Source: Teichococcus deserti
Lineage (GTDB): Bacteria > Pseudomonadota > Alphaproteobacteria > Acetobacterales > Acetobacteraceae
Direction of reading: 5' to 3'
Assembly (NCBI RefSeq): GCF_001982615.1
Contig: NZ_MLCO01000019.1
Coordinates: forward strand, 1 to 64,000
Length of the DNA: 64,000 nt
Numbering within the stretch: the first letter of the stretch is position 1; each line of letters starts with the position of its first letter. A program made the position numbers and the translations under genes. Shown piece by piece: positions 44,168-52,709 of the stretch. Below the pieces are notes generated by a model, which worked only from the letters and a program-made list of their open reading frames with translations, made no database searches and was not told where the DNA came from.

Positions 44168-45738
44168 CCCGCCGCCGCGCCCTGCTGGCGGGCGTCGCCG
44201 GCCTGCCCTTGCTGATGCGCGCCGCGGCGGCCCAGGTGGTCAGCCTGGACATGCCGCCGCTTCGCTTCCCGGTGAAGCTGGATGACAGCCTGGCCCCCGG
44301 CTATCGCCGCGAGGTGCTGGTGCGCTGGGGCGACCGCGTCACCTACGACGCCCGCCCCTGGGACCCGCGCCGGCCCTCCGCCGAGGCGGTCTCGACCCAG
44401 TTCGGCTGGGACGGGCGGATCTGCGGCATGATCCTGTCGCCCGCCGGCGCCGACGGTCTGTCGCGCGGCGTGCTGGCCGTGGCCCATCCCACCGTCGACC
44501 CGGCCATGGTCTATCCCGACGGGCGCGACCGGCCGGCGGTCTCGGCCCAGCTGCAGGGTGCTTCCCTGTTGAACATCGAGAAGCAGGGCGGCCGCTGGGT
44601 CGTTGTCGATGGCGGCTTCCAGTCGCGGCGGCTGGCCGGCGACACGCTGTGCCGCCTGACCGGCCCGGCCGCGGAAGCGGTCGGCACCGCCATCCAGGGG
44701 CTGCTGGGCCTGTCCGGCGGCTGCGCCACGCCCTGGGGCACGTTGCTGCTGGCCGAGGACGACCCGGCCCCCTGGGTCGCCCGCCTGTCGCGCCTGGACC
44801 CGCGCTTCGCCGATGGCACCCGCTTCGGCTGGGTGGCCGAGCTCGACGCCCTCGACCCGGCCGCGGTGCCCGCCAAGCGCACGGCGCTGGCCCGCTTCCC
44901 GCGCGGCGACGTGGCGGCGGCCCTGACCCGCGACGGCCGCGCCGTGGTCTATCTGTCCGACCACCGCGCCTTCGGCTTCCTGTTCCGCTTCGTCTCGGCG
45001 GGACCGGCGACCGAGCGGGATGCGCTGGACCGCGGCACGCTCTCCGTCGCCCGCGCGACGCGCCAGGGGCTGGCCTGGGAAGCGTTGCCGGCCGGCGCCG
45101 GGACGTCCCTCAATCCCATCGCCGCGGCGGGCCAGGCGGCGGCGACGGCCTTCGACCTGCCGGCCGGGCTGGTGGTCGAGCCGCGCTCCGGCCGGCTCTA
45201 CCTGGCCTGCAAGGGCAATTCCGCCCGCCGCCCCGACCAGGTCGATGCGCTGAACCCGCGCGCCGGGTCGAATGCCGGGCAGGTCCTCGAGATCGTCCCC
45301 GCCGGCGGCGACCATGGCGCGGCGACGGCCTCGGCCTCGATCCTGCTGCTGGGCGGCCAGAAGCGGCCGGGCGCCGGATCCTGGCCGGAGGCGCCGTCCA
45401 CCCTGGCGGTCGACCCGGCCGGGCGGCTGTGGATCGGCACCGACCATGACGGCCGCGTCGGCGCGGAGCCCGACATCCTGTTCGGCTGCGACACCGAGGG
45501 GCCGGGCCGGGGCTTCGCGCTGCCGCTCTATGGCGCGCCGCGGGGGGCCGCCATCGGCGGCGCGGCGATGTCGCCCGACGGGCTGGCGCTCTTCGCCCTG
45601 GTGCGCACCCCGGGCGCCGAGCCCGGCGCCAGCTTCGACCGCCCCGGCACCCGCTGGCCGGCCTTCGACCCGGCCGTGCCGCCGCGCAGCACCCTGGTCA
45701 CCCTGCTGCGCGATGGCGGGCAGCGGGTCGGCGGCTGA
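44164..45738 (+). CDS. PhoX/DUF839-like secreted protein
   Basis: 524 residues from GTG 44164, overlapping the molybdoenzyme stop. Tat-type signal TRRRALLAGVAGLPLLMRAA, then a beta-propeller-like body with DUF839 features: STQFGWDGR, GGCATPWGTLLLAEDD, VYLSDHRAFGFLFRF, PAGLVVEPRSGRLYLACKGN, and WIGTDHDGR. PhoX enzymes are calcium/iron alkaline phosphatases. At 524 residues it is shorter than many PhoX, so a phosphatase activity is plausible but unproven. The periplasmic location contrasts with the apparently cytoplasmic partner. Confidence 0.85.
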   Translation: MTRRRALLAGVAGLPLLMRAAAAQVVSLDMPPLRFPVKLDDSLAPGYRREVLVRWGDRVTYDARPWDPRRPSAEAVSTQFGWDGRICGMILSPAGADGLSRGVLAVAHPTVDPAMVYPDGRDRPAVSAQLQGASLLNIEKQGGRWVVVDGGFQSRRLAGDTLCRLTGPAAEAVGTAIQGLLGLSGGCATPWGTLLLAEDDPAPWVARLSRLDPRFADGTRFGWVAELDALDPAAVPAKRTALARFPRGDVAAALTRDGRAVVYLSDHRAFGFLFRFVSAGPATERDALDRGTLSVARATRQGLAWEALPAGAGTSLNPIAAAGQAAATAFDLPAGLVVEPRSGRLYLACKGNSARRPDQVDALNPRAGSNAGQVLEIVPAGGDHGAATASASILLLGGQKRPGAGSWPEAPSTLAVDPAGRLWIGTDHDGRVGAEPDILFGCDTEGPGRGFALPLYGAPRGAAIGGAAMSPDGLALFALVRTPGAEPGASFDRPGTRWPAFDPAVPPRSTLVTLLRDGGQRVGG

Positions 45739-45792
45739 CTTCCCGGCCCCGGTCGCGCGGTGTAGATTGTATAAAATGACTTGGACAGACGC

Positions 45793-46842
45793 ATGACGGA
45801 ACAGTTGGGGGCGGTGCTGGACAGCCCGGTGCCGGCCATCACCGTGGCGGAGGCCGAGGCCTTCGCCCGCGACGCCTTCGGCCTGGACGGCGCCATCCGC
45901 CCGCTGACCGCCGAACGCGACCGCAATTTCCTGCTCGTCGCCCGCGACGGGCGCGAATACGCCATGCGGGTGATCAACGCGGCCGAGGACCCGGCGGTCT
46001 CCGACTTCCAGAGCCGCGCGCTGATGCATGCCGCCGCCGCCGATCCGACCCTGCCGGTGCCGCGGCTGCACCTTCCGCTGGCGGGTGACGCGGCCGAGGC
46101 GGTCTGGCAGCCGGCCGACGCCGGCCCGCCCTGCCGCGTGCGGGTGCTCGACTATCTGTCCGGCCGGCCGCTGCACCTGACCGCGCCGGACCGCGCCCAG
46201 CGCACCGCCATCGGCCAGTGCCTGGCGCGGCTGGACCGGGCATTGTCCGGCTTCCGCCACCCGGCCGAGAGCCATGTGCTGCTCTGGGACATCCAGCGCG
46301 CGCTGCAGCTGCGCGGCTTCGCGGAACAGCTGCCGGAGCCCGCCGACCGCGCGCTGGCGCTGGGCATCCTCGACCGGCTGGAGCGGCACGCCCTGCCGCT
46401 GCTGCCCGGCCTTCGCCCGCAGGTCATCCACAACGACTTCAACCCGCACAACATCCTGGCCGATGCGGTGGACGACCAGCGGATCACCGGCATCATCGAT
46501 TTCGGCGACATGGTGCGCGCGCCGCTGGTGCAGGACCTGGCGACCGCCGCCGCCTATTCCCTGGCGCCGGAAGGCCATCCGCTGGAAGGCCCGGCCCAGA
46601 TCATCGCTGCCTTCGACGCCGCCTGCCCGCTCTGGGAGGAGGAGCTCGAGGTGCTCGCCGACCTGATCGCGACACGGACGGCCGTCTCGGTCATCATCAG
46701 CGGCTGGCGCGCCCTGCGGCAGCCGGAGAATGCGGCGTACATCCTGCGCAACTACCCCCGCAGCCTGTCCGGGCTGCGCCGCCTGGGGGCGCTGAGGCGC
46801 GAGGATGCAAGGACCTATCTGCGGGAGGCACTCGGCCGATGA
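45793..46842 (+). CDS. Phosphotransferase, hydroxylysine-kinase-like
   Basis: 349 residues from ATG 45793. Aminoglycoside phosphotransferase/choline kinase fold: N-lobe RDRNFLLVARDGREYAMRV, catalytic loop HNDFNPHNIL, metal motif IIDFGDM. The gene overlaps (ATGA) a class III PLP enzyme gene. That pair is the arrangement of hydroxylysine kinase and 5-phosphohydroxylysine phospho-lyase, or of ethanolamine kinase-like and phospholyase partners, sometimes fused in bacteria. Product inferred from that partnership. The 54-bp gap before it has AT-rich TTGTATAAAAT, which may be a promoter or operator. Confidence 0.85.
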   Translation: MTEQLGAVLDSPVPAITVAEAEAFARDAFGLDGAIRPLTAERDRNFLLVARDGREYAMRVINAAEDPAVSDFQSRALMHAAAADPTLPVPRLHLPLAGDAAEAVWQPADAGPPCRVRVLDYLSGRPLHLTAPDRAQRTAIGQCLARLDRALSGFRHPAESHVLLWDIQRALQLRGFAEQLPEPADRALALGILDRLERHALPLLPGLRPQVIHNDFNPHNILADAVDDQRITGIIDFGDMVRAPLVQDLATAAAYSLAPEGHPLEGPAQIIAAFDAACPLWEEELEVLADLIATRTAVSVIISGWRALRQPENAAYILRNYPRSLSGLRRLGALRREDARTYLREALGR

Positions 46843-48161
46843 CCATGATCAACGCCTATGATTCGCGCGCCATCAACGGTGTGGCGGAGCGCGAGCGCGC
46901 CCTGATCGCCCGGCGCGAGCGGCTGCTCGGGCCCGCCTACCGGCTGTTCTACGCCAATCCGGTGCATCTGGTGCGCGGCGAGGGGGTCTGGCTCTACGAC
47001 CCCGACGGCAACCCCTATCTCGACGTCTACAACAACGTCGCTTCCGTCGGCCACTGCCACCCGCATGTCGTGGCGGCGCTGGCCCGCCAGGCCTCGGTGC
47101 TGAACACCCACACCCGCTACCTGGGCGAGGGCATCCTCGACTACGCCGAGAAGCTGCTGGGGTATTTCCCGCCCGAGCTCAGCCACGTGATGTTCACCTG
47201 CACCGGCAGCGAGGCCAATGACCTGGCCTATCGCGTCGCGCGGTCCTACACCGGCGGCACCGGCTTCATCGTGACCAGGCTCGCCTATCACGGCGTCACC
47301 GTCGCCATCTCCGAGATGTCGCCTTCGCTCGGCAACGGCATCACCCTCGGTGAGAACGTCCGCACGGTGCCGGCGCCGGATGGCTATCGCGGCGGCCCGG
47401 GCGTGGCCGAGCGCTTCGCCGCCGATGTCCGCGCGGCCATCGCCGAGATGCAGGCCGCCGGCATCACCCCCGCGGCGCTGCTGGTCGACACCGCCTTCAC
47501 CAGCGATGGCGTCTTCACCGACCCGGCCGGCTTCCTGGCCCCCGCCGTCGAAGCCATCCGCGAGGCCGGCGGATTGTTCATCGCCGACGAGGTGCAGCCC
47601 GGCTTCGGCCGCACCGGCGATGCCATGTGGGGTTTTTCCCGGCATGGTCTGGTGCCCGACATGGTCACCATGGGCAAGCCGATGGGCAACGGCCATCCGA
47701 TCGCCGGCATGGTGGCGCGTCCGGAGATTTTGGCCCGCTTCGGCGAGCGCACCCGCTATTTCAACACCTTCGGCGGCAACCCCGTCTCCTGCGCCGTCGG
47801 CCAGGCGGTGCTCGAGGTGATCGAGAGCGAAGGCCTGGTCGAGAACGCGCGGACCACCGGCGCCTATCTGATGGACGGCATCCGCCGCCTGGCCGGGCGC
47901 TTCGAGGTGATCGGCGATGTCCGCGGCGCCGGTCTGATGGTCGGCGTCGAGCTGGTTGCCGACCGTGCCAGCAAGGCCCCCGGCACCGCCGCGGCCGCGG
48001 CCCTGGTGAATGGGCTGCGCGAGCGGCGGGTGCTGATCAGCGCCTCCGGCCCGCATGCGAACGTGCTGAAGATCCGCCCGCCGCTGGTCTTCCGCCCCGA
48101 GCATGCCGACCACTTCCTGGCCGCCATGGAGGCGGTCCTGCCCAGCCTGCCGCGCGGCTGA
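46839..48161 (+). CDS. Class III PLP-dependent aminotransferase or phospho-lyase
   Basis: 440 residues from ATG 46839. Fold type I class [23 protein letters not shown] near residue 45, [25 protein letters not shown], and PLP lysine K280 in [11 protein letters not shown]. The family includes omega-transaminases and, with kinase partners, 5-phosphohydroxy-lysine and phosphoethanolamine phospho-lyases (AGXT2L type). [12 protein letters not shown] and the coupling to a kinase gene favour the phospho-lyase role. Cytoplasmic. Confidence 0.88.
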   Translation: MTMINAYDSRAINGVAERERALIARRERLLGPAYRLFYANPVHLVRGEGVWLYDPDGNPYLDVYNNVASVGHCHPHVVAALARQASVLNTHTRYLGEGILDYAEKLLGYFPPELSHVMFTCTGSEANDLAYRVARSYTGGTGFIVTRLAYHGVTVAISEMSPSLGNGITLGENVRTVPAPDGYRGGPGVAERFAADVRAAIAEMQAAGITPAALLVDTAFTSDGVFTDPAGFLAPAVEAIREAGGLFIADEVQPGFGRTGDAMWGFSRHGLVPDMVTMGKPMGNGHPIAGMVARPEILARFGERTRYFNTFGGNPVSCAVGQAVLEVIESEGLVENARTTGAYLMDGIRRLAGRFEVIGDVRGAGLMVGVELVADRASKAPGTAAAAALVNGLRERRVLISASGPHANVLKIRPPLVFRPEHADHFLAAMEAVLPSLPRG

Positions 48162-48176
48162 GGACCGCAAACCGGG

Positions 48177-48276
48177 GAGGGGTCGTTACGAAACCCCTCA
48201 CCAAAAAGTTTCCCGCTTTGTTCTTTTTCTGGGGCGGCTGTGGCGGGCCTGCGCTTGCGGCTATGTTCTTTTTCTG
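48177..48276 (+). repeat. Hairpin plus GTTCTTTTTCTG direct repeats
   Basis: A 7-bp stem GAGGGGT/ACCCCTC (48177-48199, loop CGTTACGAA) follows the aminotransferase stop and may terminate its operon. GTTCTTTTTCTG then occurs twice (48220-48231 and 48265-48276, 45-bp period). The text between, GGCTGTGGCGGGCCTGCGC, resembles the inner module of the composite elements at 12262 and 39861, so this is probably a decayed relative. Confidence 0.45.
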
Positions 48277-48289
48277 TTCCCATTTGCCC

Positions 48290-48598
48290 ATGCCGAGCAC
48301 CTCCTTTTCCCCGCCTGCGCCATTCTCCTGGACCCCGCCGCACACCCCTGTGGCGCCCCCCTCCTGGCGGATCGCCCCGCGGAACGGGCGGCGTCCCGGC
48401 TGGGCGCGGGCGGGCGAAGCTGGCCTGCCCGCGCTTCCCCCGATCCTGCGGTCGCGCGACGCCGCGCGCCTGGCCCTGGCGGCGCTGCCCTGGAAGCGGT
48501 GGCACCGCGCCAGCCGGCAGGTGATGCTGGCGGTGGTGCTGGGCATGGGCGGCGGCTGGTTCGTCGGCCGGCTGGCGGTCTTCGCCATCGGCGTGTGA
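48290..48598 (+). CDS. Small possible membrane protein
   Basis: 102 residues from ATG 48290. Pro-rich, low-complexity first third, a basic middle (LPWKRWHRASRQ), and one C-terminal helix VMLAVVLGMGGGWFVGRLAV with no charges. No family match. The stop is 10 nt before the convergent LysR stop. The C-terminal half looks protein-like; the first half may be non-coding, so the true start is unclear. Confidence 0.4.
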   Translation: MPSTSFSPPAPFSWTPPHTPVAPPSWRIAPRNGRRPGWARAGEAGLPALPPILRSRDAARLALAALPWKRWHRASRQVMLAVVLGMGGGWFVGRLAVFAIGV

Positions 48599-48608
48599 GG
48601 CGGCCCCC

Positions 48609-49502
48609 TCACAGCGCCGCCCCGGCGAACACCGCGCCCACCCAGTCGAGGAAGACGCGAAGCCTGGGCGGCACCAGGCGGCGCTGCGGATATAGGGCGG
48701 AGAGCGGCATCGGCAGAGGCGGGTGGTCGGGCAGCACCTCGACCAGCCGGCCGGCCGCGAGATCCTCGGCGAAGCGGTAGCGCGGCGCCTGCACCAGGCC
48801 GAAGCCGAGCCGCGCCAGCTCGGCCAGGCTGTCGGCATTGTTCACCGTCAGCCGGCAGGGCAGCCGGACCAGCTTGACGCCGCCGGGGGTGGTGAATTCC
48901 AGCGGCATCACCTCGCCGCTGCGCGAGGAGAGGAAGCCGACCATCTGGTGGCCTTCCAGCGCCTCGATGCTCTCCGGCGCTCCCTGCGCGGCCAGGTAGC
49001 CGGGGCTCGCCACGGTCACCTCGCGGATCTGGCCGAGCGGCCGGCGGATCAGCCCGGATTCCTCCGGCTCGCCGGCGCGGATGGCGCAGTCGACGCCCTC
49101 GCGCAGCAGGTCGACCAGCCGGTCGCCCTGGCCGAGCTGCAGGCTGATCAGCGGATGCCGCGCCATGAAGTCGGGCAGCGCCGGCAGCAGGAAGCTCTGG
49201 GTCAGGCGGGGATGGGCGTCGATCCGCAGCAGCCCGCGCGGCCGGGTGTCGCGCAGCATGTCCTCGGCCTCCTCGACCTCGGCCAGGATGGCGGTGCAGC
49301 GCTCGTAATAGGCCTGCCCCTCCAGCGTCGGCGCGACATGCCGGGTCGAGCGTTCCAGCAGCCGCACGCCGAGGCTGGCCTCCAGCTGCTGCAGCGCCGC
49401 CGTCGCGGTGGAGCGCGGCAGGCCGAGATCGGCGGCGGCGGCGGTGAAGCTGCGGCGCTCCACCAGCCGGGCGAAGAGGCGCATGCGGTCGAAGCGGTCC
49501 AT
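48609..49502 (-). CDS. LysR-family transcriptional regulator
   Basis: 297 residues from ATG 49502 (MDRFDRMRLFARLVERRSF, the usual start of this LysR branch); an in-frame ATG also lies at 49520. HTH: FTAAAADLGLPRSTATAALQ, then effector domain with LRIDAHPRLTQSFLLPALPDF. Regulators of this branch commonly repress or activate a divergent short-chain dehydrogenase gene, as at 49606 here. A TTCAG-N5-CTGAA site lies between them. Confidence 0.92.
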   Translation of the reverse strand: MDRFDRMRLFARLVERRSFTAAAADLGLPRSTATAALQQLEASLGVRLLERSTRHVAPTLEGQAYYERCTAILAEVEEAEDMLRDTRPRGLLRIDAHPRLTQSFLLPALPDFMARHPLISLQLGQGDRLVDLLREGVDCAIRAGEPEESGLIRRPLGQIREVTVASPGYLAAQGAPESIEALEGHQMVGFLSSRSGEVMPLEFTTPGGVKLVRLPCRLTVNNADSLAELARLGFGLVQAPRYRFAEDLAAGRLVEVLPDHPPLPMPLSALYPQRRLVPPRLRVFLDWVGAVFAGAAL

Positions 49503-49512
49503 GCCGGCATTA

Positions 49513-49527
49513 TTCAGCAAGCCTGAA
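49513..49527. promoter_or_regulatory. Candidate LysR operator
   Basis: TTCAGCAAGCCTGAA, a perfect TTCAG-N5-CTGAA repeat with T-N11-A core, 11 bp from the LysR start and 79 bp from the SDR start. A second half-site-like TTATTCAGC follows at 49551-49559. Confidence 0.55.
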
Positions 49528-49605
49528 AAGTGATGGCAAGTTCCGGTCGATTATTCAGCGCGACCCCAATGCCATTCTCCGCTCACCCAAGCATGGAGAA
49601 TGATC

Positions 49606-50340
49606 ATGACCGACAGGAAGGTGGCGATCGTGACCGGCGCCGGCCAGGGCATCGGCGCGGCGCTGGCCGAGCGGCTGGCGCAGGACGGGATGGCGGTGAT
49701 CGTCAACTACGCCCGCAGCCAGGCCCCGGCCGCGGCGCTGGTCGCCCGCATCCAGGCCGGCGGCGGCGCGGCCCGGGCGGTGCAGGCCGATATCGCGGCG
49801 CCCGGGGGCATGGCGCGGCTGTTCGACGCGGCCGGGGCCGCCTGGGGCGGCGCCGACGTGCTGGTGAACAATGCCGGCATCATGCAGCTGGCGCCGCTCG
49901 CCGAGGTGGGCGATGCCGATTTCGAGCGGCAGGTCGCGGTCAATCTGGGCGGCGTCTTCCGCGGGCTGCGCGAGGCGGCGCGGCGGCTGCGCGACGGCGG
50001 GCGGATCGTCAGCTTCTCCTCCAGCGTGGTCGGGCTGTGGCAGCCGGGCTATGGCGTCTATGCCGCCACCAAGGCGGCGGTCGAGGCGATGACCCATGTG
50101 CTGGCCAAGGAGCTCGGCGGGCGGCGGATCTCGGTGAATGCCGTGGCGCCCGGCCCGGTGGAGACGGCGCTGTTCCTCGACGGCAAGCCGGCCGAGCTGG
50201 TCGAGAGCATCCGGCGCGGCCATCCGCAGGGCCGCCTCGGCCAGCCGCAGGACATCGCGGGCGTGGTCAGCTTCCTGGCCGGGCCGGATGGCGGCTGGGT
50301 CAGCGGCCAGGTGATCCGCGCCAATGGCGGCGTGGTCTGA
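49606..50340 (+). CDS. SDR-family oxidoreductase (classical)
   Basis: 244 residues. ATG 49606 fits GGAG at 49595-49598 (7-nt spacing) better than ATG 49600. Complete SDR active site: TGAGQGIG at about residue 10, NNAG, SFSSSVV and Y-AATK (YAATK) before a standard helix, with NAVAPGPVET. An NAD(P)-dependent alcohol/ketone oxidoreductase of the FabG-like type. Divergent from the LysR gene that probably controls it, and followed 13 nt later by a second SDR gene. Confidence 0.92.
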   Translation: MTDRKVAIVTGAGQGIGAALAERLAQDGMAVIVNYARSQAPAAALVARIQAGGGAARAVQADIAAPGGMARLFDAAGAAWGGADVLVNNAGIMQLAPLAEVGDADFERQVAVNLGGVFRGLREAARRLRDGGRIVSFSSSVVGLWQPGYGVYAATKAAVEAMTHVLAKELGGRRISVNAVAPGPVETALFLDGKPAELVESIRRGHPQGRLGQPQDIAGVVSFLAGPDGGWVSGQVIRANGGVV

Positions 50341-50353
50341 GGGGGGCGGCAGC

Positions 50354-51274
50354 ATGGCCACCCCGAAGCGGATCCTGATCACCGGCGCCTCCAGCGGCTT
50401 CGGCGCCATGGCGGCGCGGCGGCTGGCGCGCGACGGCCACCGGGTGTTTGCCAGCATGCGCGACCTCGCGGCCCATGGCGGCAAGCCGGCGGACGAGATG
50501 CGCGCCCTGGCCGCCGAGGAAAAGCTGGCGCTGCTGCCGGTGGCGCTGGACGTCACCGACGATGCCTCGGTCGAGGCGGCGGTGCGCCAGCTGCTGGACC
50601 AGGCGGGCGGCATCGATGTGCTGGTGCAGAATGCCGGCCATATGGGCTTCGGCCCGGCCGAGGCCTTCTCGCCGGCGCAGCTGGCCCGGCTCTACGAGGT
50701 CAATGTCGTGGGCGCCCACCGGCTGTGCCGCGCCGTGCTGCCGGCGATGCGCGCTGCCGGCCAAGGTTTTCTTCTGTGGGTCGGTTCCAGCAGCACGCGG
50801 GGCGGCACGCCGCCCTTCCTGGCGCCCTATTTCGCCGCCAAGGCCGGGATGGACGCGCTGGCGCAGAGCTATGCGCTGGAGCTCGCCCGCTTCGGCATCG
50901 AGAGCAGCATCCTGGTCCCCGGCGCCTTCACCCGCGGCACGGAGCATTTCGCCCATGCCATGGCGCCGGAGGATGCCGCCCGGGCCGAGGCCTATTGGCA
51001 GGGCCCCTATGCCGGGGTCGACCGCGCCGCGCTGGAGGGGCTGGCGAAGCTGGAGCCCGCGGATGCCGATCCGCAGAGCGTCGCCGAGGCGATCGCCGCG
51101 CTGGTTGCCCTGCCGCACGGGACGCGCCCCTTCCGCCGCCATGTCGACCCGGCCCAGGACGGCGCCGAGGTGGTCAATGCGGTGGCCGACCGGCTGCGCG
51201 CCCAGCTGCTGGAGCGGATCGGCCTGGCCGACCTGCTGCGCCCTGGCGCTGCCGCGCCTCAGACCGACAGGTAG
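50354..51274 (+). CDS. SDR-family oxidoreductase (classical, long form)
   Basis: 306 residues from ATG 50354, after GGGGGGCGG. TGASSGFG nucleotide motif, LVQNAGHMGFGP, WVGSSSTRG and active site YFAAK. The 40-50 residue C-terminal extension resembles 17-beta-hydroxysteroid-dehydrogenase-like SDRs. It overlaps the convergent livF-type gene by 16 bp. Likely co-transcribed with the upstream SDR under LysR control. Confidence 0.9.
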   Translation: MATPKRILITGASSGFGAMAARRLARDGHRVFASMRDLAAHGGKPADEMRALAAEEKLALLPVALDVTDDASVEAAVRQLLDQAGGIDVLVQNAGHMGFGPAEAFSPAQLARLYEVNVVGAHRLCRAVLPAMRAAGQGFLLWVGSSSTRGGTPPFLAPYFAAKAGMDALAQSYALELARFGIESSILVPGAFTRGTEHFAHAMAPEDAARAEAYWQGPYAGVDRAALEGLAKLEPADADPQSVAEAIAALVALPHGTRPFRRHVDPAQDGAEVVNAVADRLRAQLLERIGLADLLRPGAAAPQTDR

Positions 51275-51960
51275 CGCGCCCGCAGCCCGGCATCCGCCAT
51301 CACCGCGGCCATCGGCCCGTGATGGCGGATCTGGCCGGTCTCCAGCAGATAGGCGCGGTCGGCGATGCTGGCGGCGAAGCCGGGATTCTGCTCGGAGAGC
51401 AGGATGGCGAGGCCTTCCGCCTTCAGCCCCAGCAGCGCCTCGGCCAGGCGGTCGACCACCACCGGGGCCAGGCCTTCCGAGGGCTCGTCCAGCAGCAGCA
51501 GCCGCGGATTGCCCATCAGCGTCCGGGCGATGGCCAGCATCTGCTGCTCGCCGCCGCTCATCCGCCCGCCGGGGCGCTTCTTCATCGCGCCGAGGCTGGG
51601 GAACAGGGCGTAGAGGCGCTCTGCCGTCCAGGGCGCCTGGCCCGGGCGGGGCGGGCGGCGGCCGACCTCGAGATTCTCCTCGACCGTCAGATCCGGAAAG
51701 ATCCGACGCTCCTCGGGCACATAGCCGAGGCCGATCCGCGCCACCGCATGCGGCGCCAGCCCGTCCAGGTCGCGGCCCTCGAAGCGGACGCTGCCACCGG
51801 TCGGCGGCAGCAGGCGCATGATGGCTTTCATCGTGGTGCTCTTCCCGGCGCCGTTGCGGCCGAGCAGGCAGGCCACCTCGCCGGCGGCGACGTCCAGGCT
51901 GACCCCGTGTAGGATATGGGCGCGGCCGTAATGCGCCTGCAGGCCGTCCACCGCCAGCAT
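51259..51960 (-). CDS. livF: Branched-chain amino-acid-type ABC ATPase (LivF)
   Basis: 233 residues from ATG 51960, overlapping the LivG stop (TGATG). Walker A GRNGAGKST, Q-loop YVPEERRIFPDLT (LivF-type), signature MSGGEQQML, Walker B LLLLDEPSEGL. One of two ATPases for the HAAT-family importer; last gene of the operon. Ligand group could be branched-chain amino acids, urea or other carboxylates. Confidence 0.93.
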   Translation of the reverse strand: MLAVDGLQAHYGRAHILHGVSLDVAAGEVACLLGRNGAGKSTTMKAIMRLLPPTGGSVRFEGRDLDGLAPHAVARIGLGYVPEERRIFPDLTVEENLEVGRRPPRPGQAPWTAERLYALFPSLGAMKKRPGGRMSGGEQQMLAIARTLMGNPRLLLLDEPSEGLAPVVVDRLAEALLGLKAEGLAILLSEQNPGFAASIADRAYLLETGQIRHHGPMAAVMADAGLRARYLSV

Positions 51961-52709
51961 CAGCCCTGCTTCCCCAGATAGCTTTCGCGCACCCGCGGAT
52001 CGGCGCGGACGGCTTCCGGCGCGCCCTCGGCGATCAGGCGGCCGCGGTCCAGCACCATGACCCGTGCGGCATGGCCGAAGACGACATCCATGTCGTGCTC
52101 GGTGAAGAGCACGGCGATCTTCTCCGCCTGTGCGATGGCGGCGGTCTGCGCCATCAGCGCCTGCCGGGCCTCGGGCGCCATGCCGGCGGTGGGCTCGTCC
52201 ATCAGCAGCAGGCGCGGGCGGTTGGCCAGCGCCATGGCCAGCTCCACCCGCTTCAGGTCGCCATAGGCCAGCACGCCGCATGCTTTTTGCAGTTGGGCCG
52301 CCATGCCGACGCGGTCGAGCAGTTCCTTCGCTTCCTCGGCGAAGAGATCGCCGGAGGGCCGGAGGAAGGAAAACACCCGCCGGTGGTGCGACAGCAGGGC
52401 CAGCCGCACATTCTCCGCCACGCTCAGCGAGGCGAAGGTCGCGGTGATCTGGAAGGTCCGCCCGACGCCCCGCCGCCAGAGCTTGCGCGGGGGCAGGCCG
52501 GTGACATCGTCCCCCGCCAGCCGCACCCGCCCGGCATCCGCGCGCACCTGGCCGTTGAGCAGGTTGAAAAGAGTGCTTTTCCCGGCGCCGTTGGGGCCGA
52601 TCAGCGCCAGCATCTCGCCGGGGGCCAGGGCGAAGGAGACGCCATCCACCGCCCGCACCCCGCCCCAGGTTTTGGTCAGCCCCTCGGCCTGCAACACGGG
52701 CGTGGTCAT
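51960..52709 (-). CDS. livG: Branched-chain amino-acid-type ABC ATPase (LivG)
   Basis: 249 residues from ATG 52709, overlapping the permease stop (ATGA). Walker A GPNGAGKST, GRTFQITATFASLSVAENV (LivG-type Q-loop), Walker B LLLMDEPTAGM, and a His switch in FTEHDMDVVFG. The ABC signature is degenerate: AYGDLKRVELAMAL instead of LSYGxQR, common in LivG. Partner of LivF. Confidence 0.94.
   Translation of the reverse strand: MTTPVLQAEGLTKTWGGVRAVDGVSFALAPGEMLALIGPNGAGKSTLFNLLNGQVRADAGRVRLAGDDVTGLPPRKLWRRGVGRTFQITATFASLSVAENVRLALLSHHRRVFSFLRPSGDLFAEEAKELLDRVGMAAQLQKACGVLAYGDLKRVELAMALANRPRLLLMDEPTAGMAPEARQALMAQTAAIAQAEKIAVLFTEHDMDVVFGHAARVMVLDRGRLIAEGAPEAVRADPRVRESYLGKQG

Noticed and set aside
48103-48780. 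225-codon plus-strand frame across the LysR 3' region
   Set aside because: It runs antisense into the LysR gene and in another frame through the aminotransferase end; the Arg/Ala-rich product is a shadow.
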